The translations under genes were made by a program, and so were the position numbers. Below, in pieces: positions 41,926-51,663 of a DNA stretch of 64,000 nucleotides (position 1 is its first letter; each line of letters starts with the position of its first letter). Source of the stretch: Microglena sp. YARC (Eukaryota; Chlorophyta; Chlorophyceae; Chlamydomonadales; Chlamydomonadaceae); assembly GCA_022414725.1 (NCBI GenBank), contig CM039462.1, positions 132,895,206-132,959,205 on the forward strand, read 5' to 3'. The notes under the pieces were generated by a model, which was not told where the DNA came from, did no database searches, and saw only the letters and a list, made by a program, of their open reading frames with translations.

Positions 41926-42016
41926 GAAGTGTGTTTGTGCACCCCTAAAGGACCTCATGCCAGCAGGCTGCACTCACCCTTTGGATTTCCTCCTGAGTCA
42001 AATTGGATGTCGTCAT
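36225..42016 (-). CDS. GIF: SS18/GIF-family (SSXT domain) transcription coactivator, four exons, complete
   Basis: SS18/GIF proteins are nuclear coactivators that bind DNA-binding partners (GRF factors in plants) and SWI/SNF remodellers. Exons on the minus strand, 42016-41978, 41730-41654, 40807-40711 and 37145-36225, join in frame to about 377 residues. Residues 1-70 form the SSXT domain: MTTSNLTQEEIQR, LLEENYLFIKAIVDQQNLGR, then LQANLMLLAAVADAQPQ. The family signature (ENxxLIxAIxxNQNxG, then LQxNLMxLAxIAD) is unmistakable. The remaining ~306 residues are a Gln/Ala/Pro-rich low-complexity tail with long CAG/CAA runs and a QQYMQQ end. Introns contain repeated copies of the exon borders. It is divergent from the ASCC3-like gene at 42651. 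Confidence 0.92.
37146..37940 (-). repeat. Array of acceptor plus exon 4 start, about five copies
   Basis: On the minus strand units contain CTGAACAACCTTTGCCCTC, CCACTAACAG or CACTCACAG, then GGCCC-GCAGGCACAGC- and GCAGCTCCAGTGCAGGCGCC, followed by AATGCAGATACATATAG and AATCAAATTAATAGCAAATT. Spacing is about 165-180 bp. Each repeats the end of intron 3 and the first ~50 bases of exon 4. Confidence 0.9.
37940..39115. repeat. 44-bp satellite in SS18/GIF intron 3, about 25 copies
   Basis: The unit contains GCACTTGAAATGTTAGTGTG, GCTGTAGCACTTGA and CCAGCACCAA. Variants (CTTGAAAAGCACTGAGTA, CTTGAACAGCACC) alternate in the left half. The right half is nearly uniform. The internal GCACTTGA half-repeat suggests an older ~22-bp unit. 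Confidence 0.95.
39116..40115 (-). repeat. Scattered satellite units and further exon 4 start copies
   Basis: Diverged 44-bp units (39355-39445, 39500-39640, 39900-39960) alternate with blocks containing CAGGGGAGGGGGAGGACAGT and, near 39690-39770 and 40000-40090, minus-strand copies of the intron 3 end and exon 4 start (CCCCACAGGCCCAGCAGTAC). Two large blocks around 39640-39760 and 39960-40090 are direct duplicates. Confidence 0.8.
40290..40690 (-). repeat. Two copies of SS18/GIF exon 3 end plus donor
   Basis: Near 40300-40385 and 40490-40585 the minus strand repeats GGCCAATATGAATATA-type sequence, then GGACAGACGCCAGCAGCTGG or a variant and the GTGAGC-like border. The real exon is at 40711-40807. 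C-rich and CA-rich tracts separate the copies. Confidence 0.8.
40711..40807 (-). CDS. GIF: SS18/GIF exon 3
   Basis: The acceptor (minus) is CACACACACAG and the donor GTGAGC. The exon is 97 nt, phase 2 in and phase 0 out. It encodes FQTKLQANLMLLAAVADAQP, the second half of the SSXT domain, then an Ala/Gly-rich linker. Confidence 0.92.
40808..41653 (-). repeat. SS18/GIF intron 2: exon 2 copies and C-rich tracts
   Basis: TG-rich sequence at 40810-40960 is followed by a fragment of the 44-bp satellite. A full-length but mutated copy of exon 2 lies at about 41053-41100. A C-rich region follows (41118-41480) with poly-C runs and CCCTGTCTACCTTACCCTCC units. Copies of the exon 2 end plus donor (TTGCCACAG-ATGCAGGAGTG on the minus strand) lie near 41490-41530 and 41562-41600. 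Confidence 0.85.
41654..41730 (-). CDS. GIF: SS18/GIF exon 2
   Basis: The acceptor (minus) is CCTCATCTTGCAG and the donor GTGAGT. The exon is 77 nt, phase 0 in and phase 2 out. It encodes LLEENYLFIKAIVDQQNLGR then LPQMQ, the core of the SSXT domain. Confidence 0.93.
41731..41977 (-). repeat. SS18/GIF intron 1 with an exon 2 start copy
   Basis: At 41790-41836 the minus strand has TCTGTCACAAG then CTGTTAGAGGAGAACTACCT and GTTCATCAAAGCCATG, a copy of the acceptor and first 36 bases of exon 2 that then diverges. A (GT)n tract lies at 41885-41922. Confidence 0.85.
41978..42016 (-). CDS. GIF: SS18/GIF exon 1 with start codon
   Basis: ATG at 42016-42014 gives MTTSNLTQEEIQR before the donor GTGAGTG. 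The short N-terminus ending in EIQ directly before LLEEN is the usual family arrangement, which fixes the start. Confidence 0.88.
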
Positions 42017-42650
42017 GGGCTCCTCACGCCACGCCAATTGGTGTCAACTTTATTATTCTGTTGATTATTTCCCTCGAGGTCGAACGTTTCAATGCGCGCT
42101 GTTCCAGGCACGTCCACCTGTCCAAAGTTCAAATGTTGAACGATGCCGGTGCTACGGGATCTAAGCTCCGAAACGCACAGTTTATAGCTCCGAAACGCAC
42201 TGTTTATAGCTGTAGCCAGGGATAGGGATAGCTCGGCTATGTATTTGGATTGTGCAATCAACTTGAGCGGGTTCCTGATTGGGAGATTGAAATGCGGTCT
42301 TGAAACAGAGGTTGGATATATACACGAACGCGGATTTTGGGCACAGGAAAGTTTCAAGTGGTTCGTGGAGGAAAGAAAATGTTGATCAAGGGCAGATGGC
42401 GTGGACTGTTGATCAAGAGCAGATGCGTAGAAAGTTGGTCCCAGCTGCCCTCTAGATCTCGACATGCCGTAACAGGCATCGATGCCTCGTGCGTCCTAAT
42501 TCCGCGTCCAACCGCGACGCTCGCGTGCCATTAGCCCCACAGATCGGATCCCAAAGCAAATCTGTGCAATACCAGCCAGTAATTGTCATAACTCCCTCAT
42601 CGAACCTATTATCTTCACTACCTCTAGCCGGGACCGGGGAGCCAGGTGCC
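42017..42650. promoter_or_regulatory. Divergent intergenic region between SS18/GIF and ASCC3-like genes
   Basis: The head-to-head start codons are 634 bp apart, so both promoters and 5' UTRs must lie here. Direct repeats are visible: GCTCCGAAACGCAC with GTTTATAGCT twice (42170-42215) and GTTGATCAAG-GCAGATG-G twice (42378-42428). No clear TATA box can be assigned. An open frame reaches upstream from 42651 to at least 42489, so a longer N-terminus of the + strand gene cannot be excluded. Confidence 0.6.
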
Positions 42651-42695
42651 ATGGGCAAGGGGGGCGCACTGCTCTGCAGTGATGGCTCGTCGAAG
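42651..42695 (+). CDS. ASCC3: ASCC3-like exon 1
   Basis: The ATG in context GTGCCATGG starts MGKGGALLCSDGSSK, with donor GTGCGT and phase 0. An upstream in-frame ATG at 42489 is possible. Confidence 0.5.
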
Positions 42696-45600
42696 GTGCG
42701 TGGTATCCCACCCTCGGATCCCAGGCCTGGGCATGTAGGCCTCTAATCATGGGGAGGGGAGCTGCATGGAAGGTGCCATGCCCCCCCCCCCCCCCCCCCC
42801 CCCCCAACCACCACCACCACCACCACCAACCACTACCACCAACCCACCCACACCTGAACTCTCCTCCCCCTACCCGTCCCCTCCCCCCCCGCCCCCCTGT
42901 CCCTCTAGATGTTGTGTCTGACATCTATGCTAAGAGCCCAAGCGGCTGACACAAAGAGAGCAATTAACCCCCACCATCACATACCCACCCCACCCCCACC
43001 ACTCACCCACCCCACCCCAACCCATACATACCCCACCCCCACCCACGCCCCCATCCCAACCCATCCTAACCACCTCACACCCACCCCACCCCACCCCATC
43101 CTCCCTACCCCACCCCCACCCCACCCCACCCCACCCCACCCCACCCACCCCACCCCACCCACCCCCCACCCCACCCCACCCCACCCCACCCCACCCCACC
43201 CCCACCACCCAACCCACCAACTCATCCACCCACCCACCCCCCTTCCCCTCTTGATGTCGCGCCTGACATCTATGCTAAGAGCCCAGCGGGTGACACTAAG
43301 AGAACAATTGACCCCCACCAACACATACCCTCCCCCCCCCCACACACTCACCCCCCCCCACCCCCACCCCCACCCCACCACCACCCCCCCCTCCACACAC
43401 ACACTCACCCCCCCACCACCCCCCCCCCGCCCCCCTGCCCCCTCTAAGATGTTGCATCTGATATCTATGCTAAGAGCCCAAGCGGCTGACACAAATGAGA
43501 GCAAATTTACCCCCACCAACACATACCCCACCCCACCCCCCCACACACACCACACACACCACCACCTCCTACCCCACCCCCGCCCCCACCACAACCACAC
43601 ATACTCCTCCCACCCCACCCCACCCCAGCCCACCACTTATACCCCCCCACCCCCACCCCCCACCCAGCCACACACACACTTACACACACACCCTGTCCCC
43701 TCTAGATGGTGCGTCTTACATCTGTGCTAAGAGCCCAGGCGGGTGACACAAAGAGAACAATTGACCCAGACCCCCCCCTTACCTCCCCCTCACGTTCCAC
43801 CCACCCACTCACCCCACCCACACATACCCCCCCGCCCACCCACCCACCACCCACCACTCACCCCCAGGGGCCGCCCCCTGCCTCTCTTAGATGCTGCGTC
43901 TTACATCTATGCTAAGAGCCCAGGCGGGTGACACAAAGAGAACAATTGATGGGCCAGACCCCCCCCTTACCTCCCCCTCACCCCCCCACCCACTCATCCC
44001 CTCCCACACATCCCCCCACCCCCACCCCACCCCACCCACCACCCCACCCACTTCACCCACCCGCCCCCCTGCCCCCCTCTAGATGTGCGTCTTTCATCTA
44101 TGCAAGAGCCCAGGCGGGTGACACAAAGAGAACAATTGATCCGGACCCCCCCCCTTACCTCCCCCTCACCCACCCCACCCACTCATCCCCTCCCACACAT
44201 ACCCCACCCCCCACACACTCATTCCCTCCCACACATACCCCCCCCACCCCCCACCCCCACCGCACCCCACCCACTACCCACCACGCCCCTCTGCCCCCTC
44301 TAGATGTTGCGTCTGACATCTATGCTAAGAGCCCAGGCGGGTGACACAAAGCGAACAATTGACCCCGAGGCTAAATATGTGGAGCGCACAAAGCTGTTGG
44401 AGTCGATGCGCAAGAAAGAAAATGCCAAGGTGTGTGTGTGTGTGGGGGGGGGGGGAGGGGGGGGCTGGGTGGAGGGTGCAGGGAGGTCGTAGGTGGGTGC
44501 AGGGTGGTGTGTGGCTGGGTGGAGGGTGGTGGTGGTGGTGGGTAGAGGTGGTCGGTGTGGGAGGAGAGGGTAGTGGGTAGAGGATAGAGGGTAGAGGTAG
44601 TGCAAAGGGAGCTATTGGCCCAGAGGCTAAATATGTGGAGCACACAAAGCTGTTGGAGTCGATGCGCAAGAAAGAGAATGCCAACAGGTGTGTGTGTGTG
44701 TGTTTCTGTGTGTGTGTGTGTGTGTGTGCCCTAATGTGGAGGGTGTAGGGAGTGGTAAGTGGGTCGTGGTGGTGGGTGACTGGGTGTAGGGTAGCGCGGG
44801 TGGTGATGGGTAGAGGGCAGAGGGTTGTGGTGGGTTGGGGTTAGAGGGTAGGGTGGGGGTGGGGGTAGGTGTTGGGTAGAGGGCAGTGGGTGGTGATGGG
44901 TAGAGGATAGAGGGCAGAGGGTTGTGTTGGGTGTTGGGTAGAGGGTAGAGGGTGGGGGTGGGTGTTGGGTAGAGGGTGGTGCAAAGCCAACAATTGACCC
45001 AGAGACTAAATGTGTGGAGCGCGCAAACCTGTTGGAGTCGATGCGCAAGAAAGAGAATGCCACCAGGTGTGGGTGTGGGTGTGCCCTGTGGGTGAGGGTG
45101 GTGCAAAGAGAACAATTGACCCAGATGCAAAATATGTGGAGCGCACAAAGCTGTTGGAGTCGATGTGCAAGAAAGAGAATGCAAACATGTATGTGTGTTT
45201 GTGTGTTTGCTGGCCCTGGGTTTATGGGGATTAGGATCGCCATGAATCAGGGTGCAGGGAGGTGGGAGGTGGCAGGTGGAGTAAGAAGGAAAATGCAATC
45301 AAGTGTGTGTGTGCGTGTCATTGTGTGTGTGTGCGTGTCATTATCGGTTTATGGGGATTAAGATCGCCATGAAGGAGGGTGCAGGGAGGTGGGAGGTGGC
45401 AGGTGGAGTAAGAAGGAGAATGCAACCAAGTGTGTGTGTGTGCGTGTCATTATCGGTTTATGGGGATTAAGATCGCCATGAAGGAGGGTGCAGGGAGGTG
45501 GGAGGTGGCAGGTGGAGTAAGAAGGAGAATGCAACCAAGTGTGTGTGTGTGCGTGTCATTATCGGTTTATGGGGATTAAGATCGCCATGAAGGAGGGTGC

Positions 45601-48600
45601 AGGGAGGTGGGAGGTGGCAGGTGGAGTAAGAAGGAGAATGCAACCAAGTGTGTGTGTGTGCGTGTCATTATCGGTTTATGGGGATTAAAGATCGCCATGA
45701 AGAGGGTGCAGGGAGGTGGGAGTGGCAGTGGAGTAAGAAGGAGAATGCAACCAAGTGTGTGTGTGTGCGTGTCATTATCGGTTTATGGGGATTAAGATCG
45801 CCATGAAGGAGGGTGCAGGGAGGTGGGAGGTGGCAGGTGGAGTAAGAAGGAGAATGCAACCAAGTGTGTGTGTGTGCGTGTCATTATCGGTTTATGGGAT
45901 TAAGATCGCATGAAGGAGGGTGCAGGGAGGTGGAGGTGGCAGGTGGAGTAAGAAGGAGAAATGCAACCAAGTGTGTGTGTGTGCGTGTCATTATCGGTTT
46001 ATGGGATTAAAGATCGCCATGAAGGAGGGTGCAGGGAGGTGGGGAGGTGGCAGGGTGGAGTAAGAAGGAAATGCAACCAAGTGTGTGTGTGTGCGTGTTC
46101 ATTTATCGGTTTATGGGGATTAAGATCGCCATGAAGGAGGGTGCAGGGAGGTGGGAGGTGGCAGGTGGAGTAAGAAGGAGAATGCAACCAAGTGTGTGTG
46201 TGCTGGTGACATTGTGTGTGTGTGTGCGGTGTCATTATCGGTTTATGGGGATTAGGATCGCCCATGAAGGAGGGTGCAGGGACGGGAGGTGGCAGGTGGA
46301 GTAAGTCAAAGGAGAAGGTTGCAACCAAGTGTGTGTGTGTGTGTGCGTGTGTGTGTGTGCGTGTGTGTGTGTGGGCGTGTGTGGGTGGTAGTAGGTAGGT
46401 CCAGGGATATTGTTTTCCGGAATATATTCCGATCGGAATACGAGACCCCGTTTTTGCCCAAATTGCCGGAATAAGGAACCTAGAATAAAACTTTTTTTTA
46501 ATACTGAAATTGAGTAAAAATTGCCCAAATCGACCCAAATCGGCATAAGGATCCTGTTTTGGGAGGAAATAAGGGAGGAAAAAAAAGAAAAAGGAGTAGG
46601 GCGTACCAGGATTACCGTATGGTTACGCTTGTAACCAACCCATCGAACGTTTCTGGCGAATTTTCATTCTTCCATACCGCACCATTTCTGCACAACCTAG
46701 GCTGAGCGTGTCCTCTACCCTCTCAGTTTTCTTCATGTCTAAGGCCAGGCACGGTGGTCGCGTGAGATCGGCACTAAGGCCGGCCCCGCTTGGTGATCTA
46801 TAACCGGGATGCGACGTTTAAATGGTGAAGTCATCGGACCAAGTTGAAAGGTTGGTTTGGGTAGCCACATGGCATACTTGGTGGGTGCATTGAGTACACA
46901 CAAGTGTGGGCGGGAGGTCTGGATATGCCTCATGGACACCATGTGTGATTCTAATCTTGGTATGCCCAAATAGGGCTCCTTAGGTAGGGTAATCTGGCAC
47001 ATACTAGCAAGTGTGTGGCCCAGGGCACACATCTGGCAGCTCTACCTATCATGTAGGTGTACTCCATGCATGCCCCAAACATGCCATGTGGCTACCCAAC
47101 AAAGCTTGCAACTTGGTCCGTTCACTTTCATTTTTTATAAAGCTATAGTCTAGTGGCGTGTGTGCAATGACAATAGCCTATTTACATTCCATTTGGGGCA
47201 TGGGGAGAGAAGCTCAGCTTACAGAAGGATGGACATGCAACACGACATTAAATTACTTGTAAAAGGTCCTAACTGCAAACCATATCCAATGGGGATGTAT
47301 CCTTCTTCACATAGGATATACAAAATTAAATAAATACGGGTAATCCTGGTCCAGCCTAAGAGATGGACCTACCCATGCCTTGAAGGTATGGTATTATTGT
47401 ATTGTATTACACAAATCTTGACATCTTGTTGACTGTCACTTTCAAAGAACATACCAACATGTACTTGGAGTGTTGCAGAATGGCAGTCCTTCCTTATTGT
47501 GTCATTGGTGGAGATGGGAGGCAAAATTTCAAAGGGAGGGATCATGAACATGGATAGTGTCTTGTAACACATAGTTATCAATATTTTTTCTCATAAAATC
47601 CCAACTCTTATATTTATCGACAAGGTTGTGAATGCCATGCAGTTGGGACTCAAGGGTAACTATTATCATCCCAAACAACAACAAGTCCTTGCTCATCATG
47701 CCACATATGGCATGCCCATTCATCTCAGTATTCTATGTGACACTAGAGCCACACTAGACCTAGACCTCAACATCTGAAAGCAGTCATACTTAGTGGTGGG
47801 AAGCCACCAACTTTCCATCCTCATTGTGCACCAATTTCAACCTCTCTTGGAATCCAGCATGAAGAGCATTGATAGGACTTGAGCTCAATGCTGGCCCATG
47901 CAGCCTCTGTCAGTTTCCTCCAGTTAGGTCCACTCTTAGCATTCTCCCTACACATCTTGCCTTGGAGGATGCCCCATACATTCTCAATGAATGTTCAAGT
48001 CCAGGATTGTGCTGGTAATCCTTAACCACCTTCACACCCATCTTATCCAAGGCAGGCCTGCTGTCCTTGGAGAAGTGTTGCTTGGCATGATCCATGATGA
48101 GCTTGTAGCCACACCCCTCCTCCCAGCTGTATAGGTCTGGATCTCCTCATGTAGATTTTTCATCATCTCAATGAAGTGCTCTGACTCGAAGTTTCATAGC
48201 TTTCTTCTGTTTGAGATTTTTAGGGTCAGGGGAGGGAGCACAAAAATGCAGCTTTAGACTTAAAGTCCTTGCCCACAGCCCCATAGAACCTAAAACACCC
48301 ACGGTGTCCCTGGTTTGGCCCCCAAGTGTGGGGGTGCCTCACTGCCCTTCTTCTTGCAGACCTCTTGCCATGCATAATCAAGAATCCCAAACTTGGAATT
48401 TGTAGCAGTAAAGGTCCTTTGCATCCAGGAAGACCCAAGTATCAAAAGCATTGGACCTGGAGTCTTTCCACTTGTGCAGAAGTCCACTCTAGCTTTTTGT
48501 TTACATACTAGGCCTCCTCTCATTGCCAACCCTTCAAGCCAGGTCAGAGGCTTTCCTGCCTCCATGGAGAATCCTACACACAGAGGTGTGAGAGATGCTG

Positions 48601-51600
48601 ATCCCATGCTTTTGGGTGAGGGTTGAGGCCTATTGATCTTGAAGAGAGACCAGTCTTGGCCATTCCTCTTGATCTCGTCCTCACGGCTGCTTTGTAAGGG
48701 GACTGCGGAACTTGTCGAGGCTTTTCCCCGAGGTCCACTTTCTCCAATCCTTGCAGCTGTTCGGCAGGTTTCCATCTCATAACGGTCTCTAGATTACACG
48801 GAACCTGACGACCTATGGCAGCATTATAGAAACCCTGCCGGGACAGGATCAACTATCAAACTGCCGTTGTTCCCTAGTTAATCTCTTGGGAATTCGAGGC
48901 ATGGGAAGAGGGTAGGAATATACGAAATGCTAACTTTTAACAAGGTTATAAATTGCTCCAACGCGAGGCCTCCCCGTTTCCAAGCCCAGGAAGGCGGTAA
49001 CATTTTACAGTACCTTCATCCTCATACCGTACCACATAAGAGCACTTTGAACAACGCCGCTTTCGCAAATTATGGATATTATACCCAATGAGCGCATAGG
49101 GCGTACCAGGATTACCCCTATGTTACGCTTGTAACCAACCCCATCGACGTTTCTGGCGAATTTCATCTTCCATACCGCACCATTTCTGCACAACCTAGGC
49201 TGAGCGTGTCCTCTACCCTCTCAGTTTTCTTCAGTGTCTAAGGCAGGCACGGTGGTCGCGTGAGATCGGCACTGGGCTGGCCCCGCTTTGGAATCTATAA
49301 CCGGGAATGCGACGTTTTAAATGGTGAAGTCATCGGGACCAAGTTGAAAAGGTGGGTTTGGAGTAGCCCACATGGCATACTTGGTGGGTGCATTGAGTAC
49401 ACACAAGTTGTGTGGCGGCAGGTCTGGATATGCCTCATGGACACCATGTGTGATTCTAATCTTGGTATGCCCAAATAGGGGCTCCTTAGGTAGGGTAGCA
49501 ATCTGGGCAGCATACTAGCAAGTGTGTGGCCCAGGGCACACATCTGCAGCTCTACCTATCATGTAGGCGTGTACTCCTTGCATGCCCCAAACATGCACAT
49601 GGTGGCTACGCCCAACAAAGCTTGCAACTTGGTCCGTTCACTTTCATTTTTATAAGCTATAGTCTAGTGGCGTGTGTGCAATGAACAATAGCCTATTTAC
49701 ATTCCATTTGGGGCATCGGGGAGAGAAGGCTCAGCTTACAGAAGGGATGGACATGCAACCACGACATTAAATTACTTGTAAAAGGTCCTAACTGCAAACC
49801 ATATCCAATGGGATGTATCATTCTTCACATAGGATATACAAAATTAAATAGAAATACGGGTAATCCTGGTCCAGCCTAGAAGTAAAATTTCCTCTTTTTG
49901 ATTTGAAAAAAAAAAATTCCCCCTGGGTAGGTCAAAGGTGGTGCGGTGGACCGTGGGTGGAGGGTAGAGGTGGGAGGTGCGCAAAGGGAGCAATTGACCC
50001 GGAGGCTAGATATCAAAATATGTGGAGCGCGCAAAGCAGTTGGAGTCGAGCGCAAGAAAGGAGAATAGCAAACGCAGCCGTGTGTGGGTTCCTGTTGTGC
50101 CCGGTGGGAGGTTCGTGGTGCATAAGACTGAACGAGTTGAAACCGATGCAATATGTGAAGGGGGGTAAGGGAGTGCACAGCTGTTGGAGGTGATTGCCCA
50201 AGAGAGCGGATTCCACTTAGGTATGTGTGTGTGCGCCTTATGTGGTGTGTGGCTTAGTGGGAGGAGTGTGGGTGTGTGCGGGGGTAGGAGGGTAGAGGAT
50301 TGTACACAGCAAACATTGAGTGACCAGAGGCTAATATCAAACATGTGGACGCGCAAAGCAGTTGGAGTCTGATGAGCAGAGGGAAAGAGAATGCAACCAG
50401 GTTGTGGTGTGTGCCCTGTGGGGGAGGGTGGTGCAAAGAGAACAATTGACCCAGATGCAAAATATGTGGAGCACGCAAAGCTGTTGGAGTCGATGCGCAA
50501 GAGAGTGAGTGTATGTGTGTAATGTGTTTTGTATGTGTGTGTGTGTATATTTGAGTGTGTGTGGTGTGTGTGTGTGTGTTTTCTTTCTTTGCACATCGCA
50601 CTCCAACAGCTTTGGTGCGATCCACATATTTAGCCATCTGGTTCAATTGCTCCATTGCAACCCGCTCCCCCATAGGCACACCCCACACCCACACGCTGGT
50701 TTGCATTCTCTCTTTCTTGCGCATCGACCAACAGCTTTGCGCGCTCCACTTATTTTTGATATTTAGCCCTCTGATTCAATCTGCTCCCTTATACCACCCT
50801 CACCATCTTATCCTCCTCCCACCACCTCTACTCCCTCTATTCTCCTCCCTCTCAACACCCATAACTCCCCCGCTTATAACCCCAAGCCTCCTCCCCTCCC
50901 ACCACCCGCCAATGGCCGGAGCCACCTTTCCGCTCAGCTCTGGTCCACAGGAGCTGCTTGGAAGCTGGGCGCTAGCCTCAAAGATGCCACCAACCACTCA
51001 CGACACCATCATCACTACCGGCCCCCCCCCCGCCCCCCCCCCCCCCCCCCCCCCCTACTCTACTCCCCTCCCCTCCCCTCCCCCCGCAACTCCCCGCTTA
51101 ACACAAACCTCCCCCCTCCGCCACCCACCTTCAGTGCCGGAGCCACCTTCCGCTCAGCTCTGGCCCAGGAGCTGCTTGGAAGCTGGGCGCTAGCCCCCAA
51201 AAGAGCCCACCCCACCACCACACCACCTCACCACCATCTACCATCATCACTACTCCCCCCCCCCCCCCCTACTCTACTCCCCTCCCTCACCCTCCCCCCC
51301 CGCAACTTCCCCGCTTAACCCTTAAACCCTCCCTCCTCTCCCACCCACGCCAGTTGCCGGAGCCACCTTCCGCCTCAGCTCTGGCCCAGGAGCTGCTTGG
51401 AAGCTGGGCGCTAGCCCCCAAGAAAGCCAAGGACGCCTACGAGCGCTTACTGCCAGCTGTCAGTCGCATCATAGGGGAGGGGGTGTCCTCCAGCGATTCC
51501 TCAAGAGGGCAGCTAGGGCCAGCCTACGAGTGCGTGGCTCTTGTGGGCAAAAAGCCCCCCTGGTGAGAGGTACACTCAAACCAGTACGGACTTCATAGGG

Positions 51601-51663
51601 AGCAACCGGAAGGCGCTGGGTCGGCCTTGGCCTGACCTGGACTGTGATGATGGGACTTTACAG
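42651..51663 (+). CDS. ASCC3: Probable ASCC3/HELP-type DExH helicase, N-terminal exons only
   Basis: ASCC3 is the Brr2-like 3'-5' helicase of the ASC-1 complex, acting in alkylation repair and ribosome quality control. Three exons, 42651-42695, 44304-44429 and 51354-51663, join in phase 0. Recognition rests on the N-terminal region only, from remembered plant and human homologues: LRLTSMLRAQ followed by a charged helix, then LAQELLGSWAL, AYERLLPAVSRIIGEGV and a downstream AYECV, in the same order and spacing as plant ASCC3. The helicase motifs would lie further 3', across the assembly gap, and none are in this window. A one-base deletion in a C run near 51557-51562 seems to break exon 3. Intron 2 (6.9 kb) contains exon-derived repeats and a composite transposon. 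Confidence 0.55.
42696..44303 (+). repeat. ASCC3-like intron 1: array of acceptor plus exon 2 start, six copies
   Basis: Copies with CCCCTCTAGATGTTGCGTCT, GACATCTATGCTAAGAGCCC and GGGTGACACAAAGAGAACAA lie at about 42903, 43248, 43442, 43700, 43885 and 44078, before the real one at 44304. Between them are C/A-rich tracts (CACCCCACCCC) of 100-250 bp. Each unit is intron end plus the first ~65 bases of exon 2. Several keep a perfect TAG acceptor. Confidence 0.92.
44304..44429 (+). CDS. ASCC3: ASCC3-like exon 2
   Basis: The acceptor is GCCCCCTCTAG and the donor follows AATGCCAAG as GTGTGT. It is 42 codons, phase 0 at both ends. It encodes MLRLTSMLRAQAGDTKR, IDPEAKYVERTKLLE and a basic end. It is the only copy with both halves intact. 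Confidence 0.6.
44430..45220 (+). repeat. Copies of exon 2 end plus donor, three units
   Basis: ATTGACCCAGAGACTAAATG-type sequence, TGTGGAGCGCACAAAGCTGT and AGAATGCCAACAGGTGTG recur at about 44610-44690, 44990-45070 and 45110-45190, separated by GTGGGTAGAGGGTGG-type repeats. Confidence 0.9.
45221..46330 (+). repeat. 109-bp tandem repeat, about 10 copies
   Basis: The unit has GTTTATGGGGATTAAGATCG, CCATGAAGGAGGGTGCAGGG and GTAAGAAGGAGAATGCAACC, then AAGTGTGTGTG. The AAGAAGGAGAATGCAACCAA part matches the end of exon 2 with the GTGTG donor, so this array is a derived form of the exon-donor repeat. Single-base slips differ between copies. GT-rich sequence continues to about 46395. Confidence 0.92.
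46596..49881. mobile_element. Composite transposon-like segment: two direct ~770-bp copies around a transposase relic
   Basis: Segments 46596-47360 and 49097-49881 are direct duplicates (GGGCGTACCAGGATTACC start, TACGGGTAATCCTGGTCCAG end). Each segment itself has inverted ends, ACCAGGATTACC and GGTAATCCTGGT. The second copy has many single-base indels. The 1.7 kb between them holds the transposase relic. Both the whole segment and each ~770-bp unit therefore have inverted termini. Confidence 0.8.
47880..48860 (-). pseudogene. Tc1/mariner-like transposase relic
   Basis: On the minus strand, DHAKQHFSKDSRPALDKMGV and, after a frame break, FIENVWGILQGKM match the second Asp to Glu region of Tc1/mariner-type DDE transposases (usual pattern DNAxxH...NPIENVWxxLK). 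Upstream segments in shifted frames (TRSRGMAKTGLSSRSIG, then HTWGPNQGHRGCFRFYG) look like the HTH and first catalytic region. Multiple stops and frameshifts show decay. Confidence 0.6.
49882..50570 (+). repeat. Further copies of ASCC3-like exon 2 end plus donor
   Basis: GAGCAATTGACCCGGAGGCT, then TATGTGGAGCGCGCAAAGCA and GTTGGAGTCGA occur near 49985-50070, a diverged copy near 50335-50400 and one near 50440-50505. They are separated by GT-rich sequence. Confidence 0.85.
50575..50800 (-). repeat. Two inverted copies of ASCC3-like exon 2
   Basis: At 50590-50665 and 50710-50790 the exon 2 end lies in minus orientation (GCACATCGCACTCCAACAGC then TTTAGCC). With the plus copies just upstream they can form a long hairpin in the transcript. 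Confidence 0.85.
50800..51353 (+). repeat. Two acceptor plus exon 3 start copies
   Basis: At about 50912-50985 and 51135-51210: GCCGGAGCCACCTTCCGCTC, AGCTCTGGCCCAGGAGCTGC and TTGGAAGCTGGGCGCTAGCC, each after a C-rich tract. The copies break off into poly-C and CTCCCC sequence. Confidence 0.9.
51354..51663 (+). CDS. ASCC3: ASCC3-like exon 3
   Basis: The acceptor is CACCCACGCCAG and the donor follows GACTTTACAG as GTCCGT. It encodes LPEPPSASALAQELLG, KAKDAYERLLPAVSRIIGEG, then YECVALVGKK. After the C6 run near 51560 the frame meets TGA. In the frame one base over, sequence through TDFIGSNRKALG and LDCDDGTLQ runs to the donor, so a missing C in the run is the likely cause. Confidence 0.55.
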
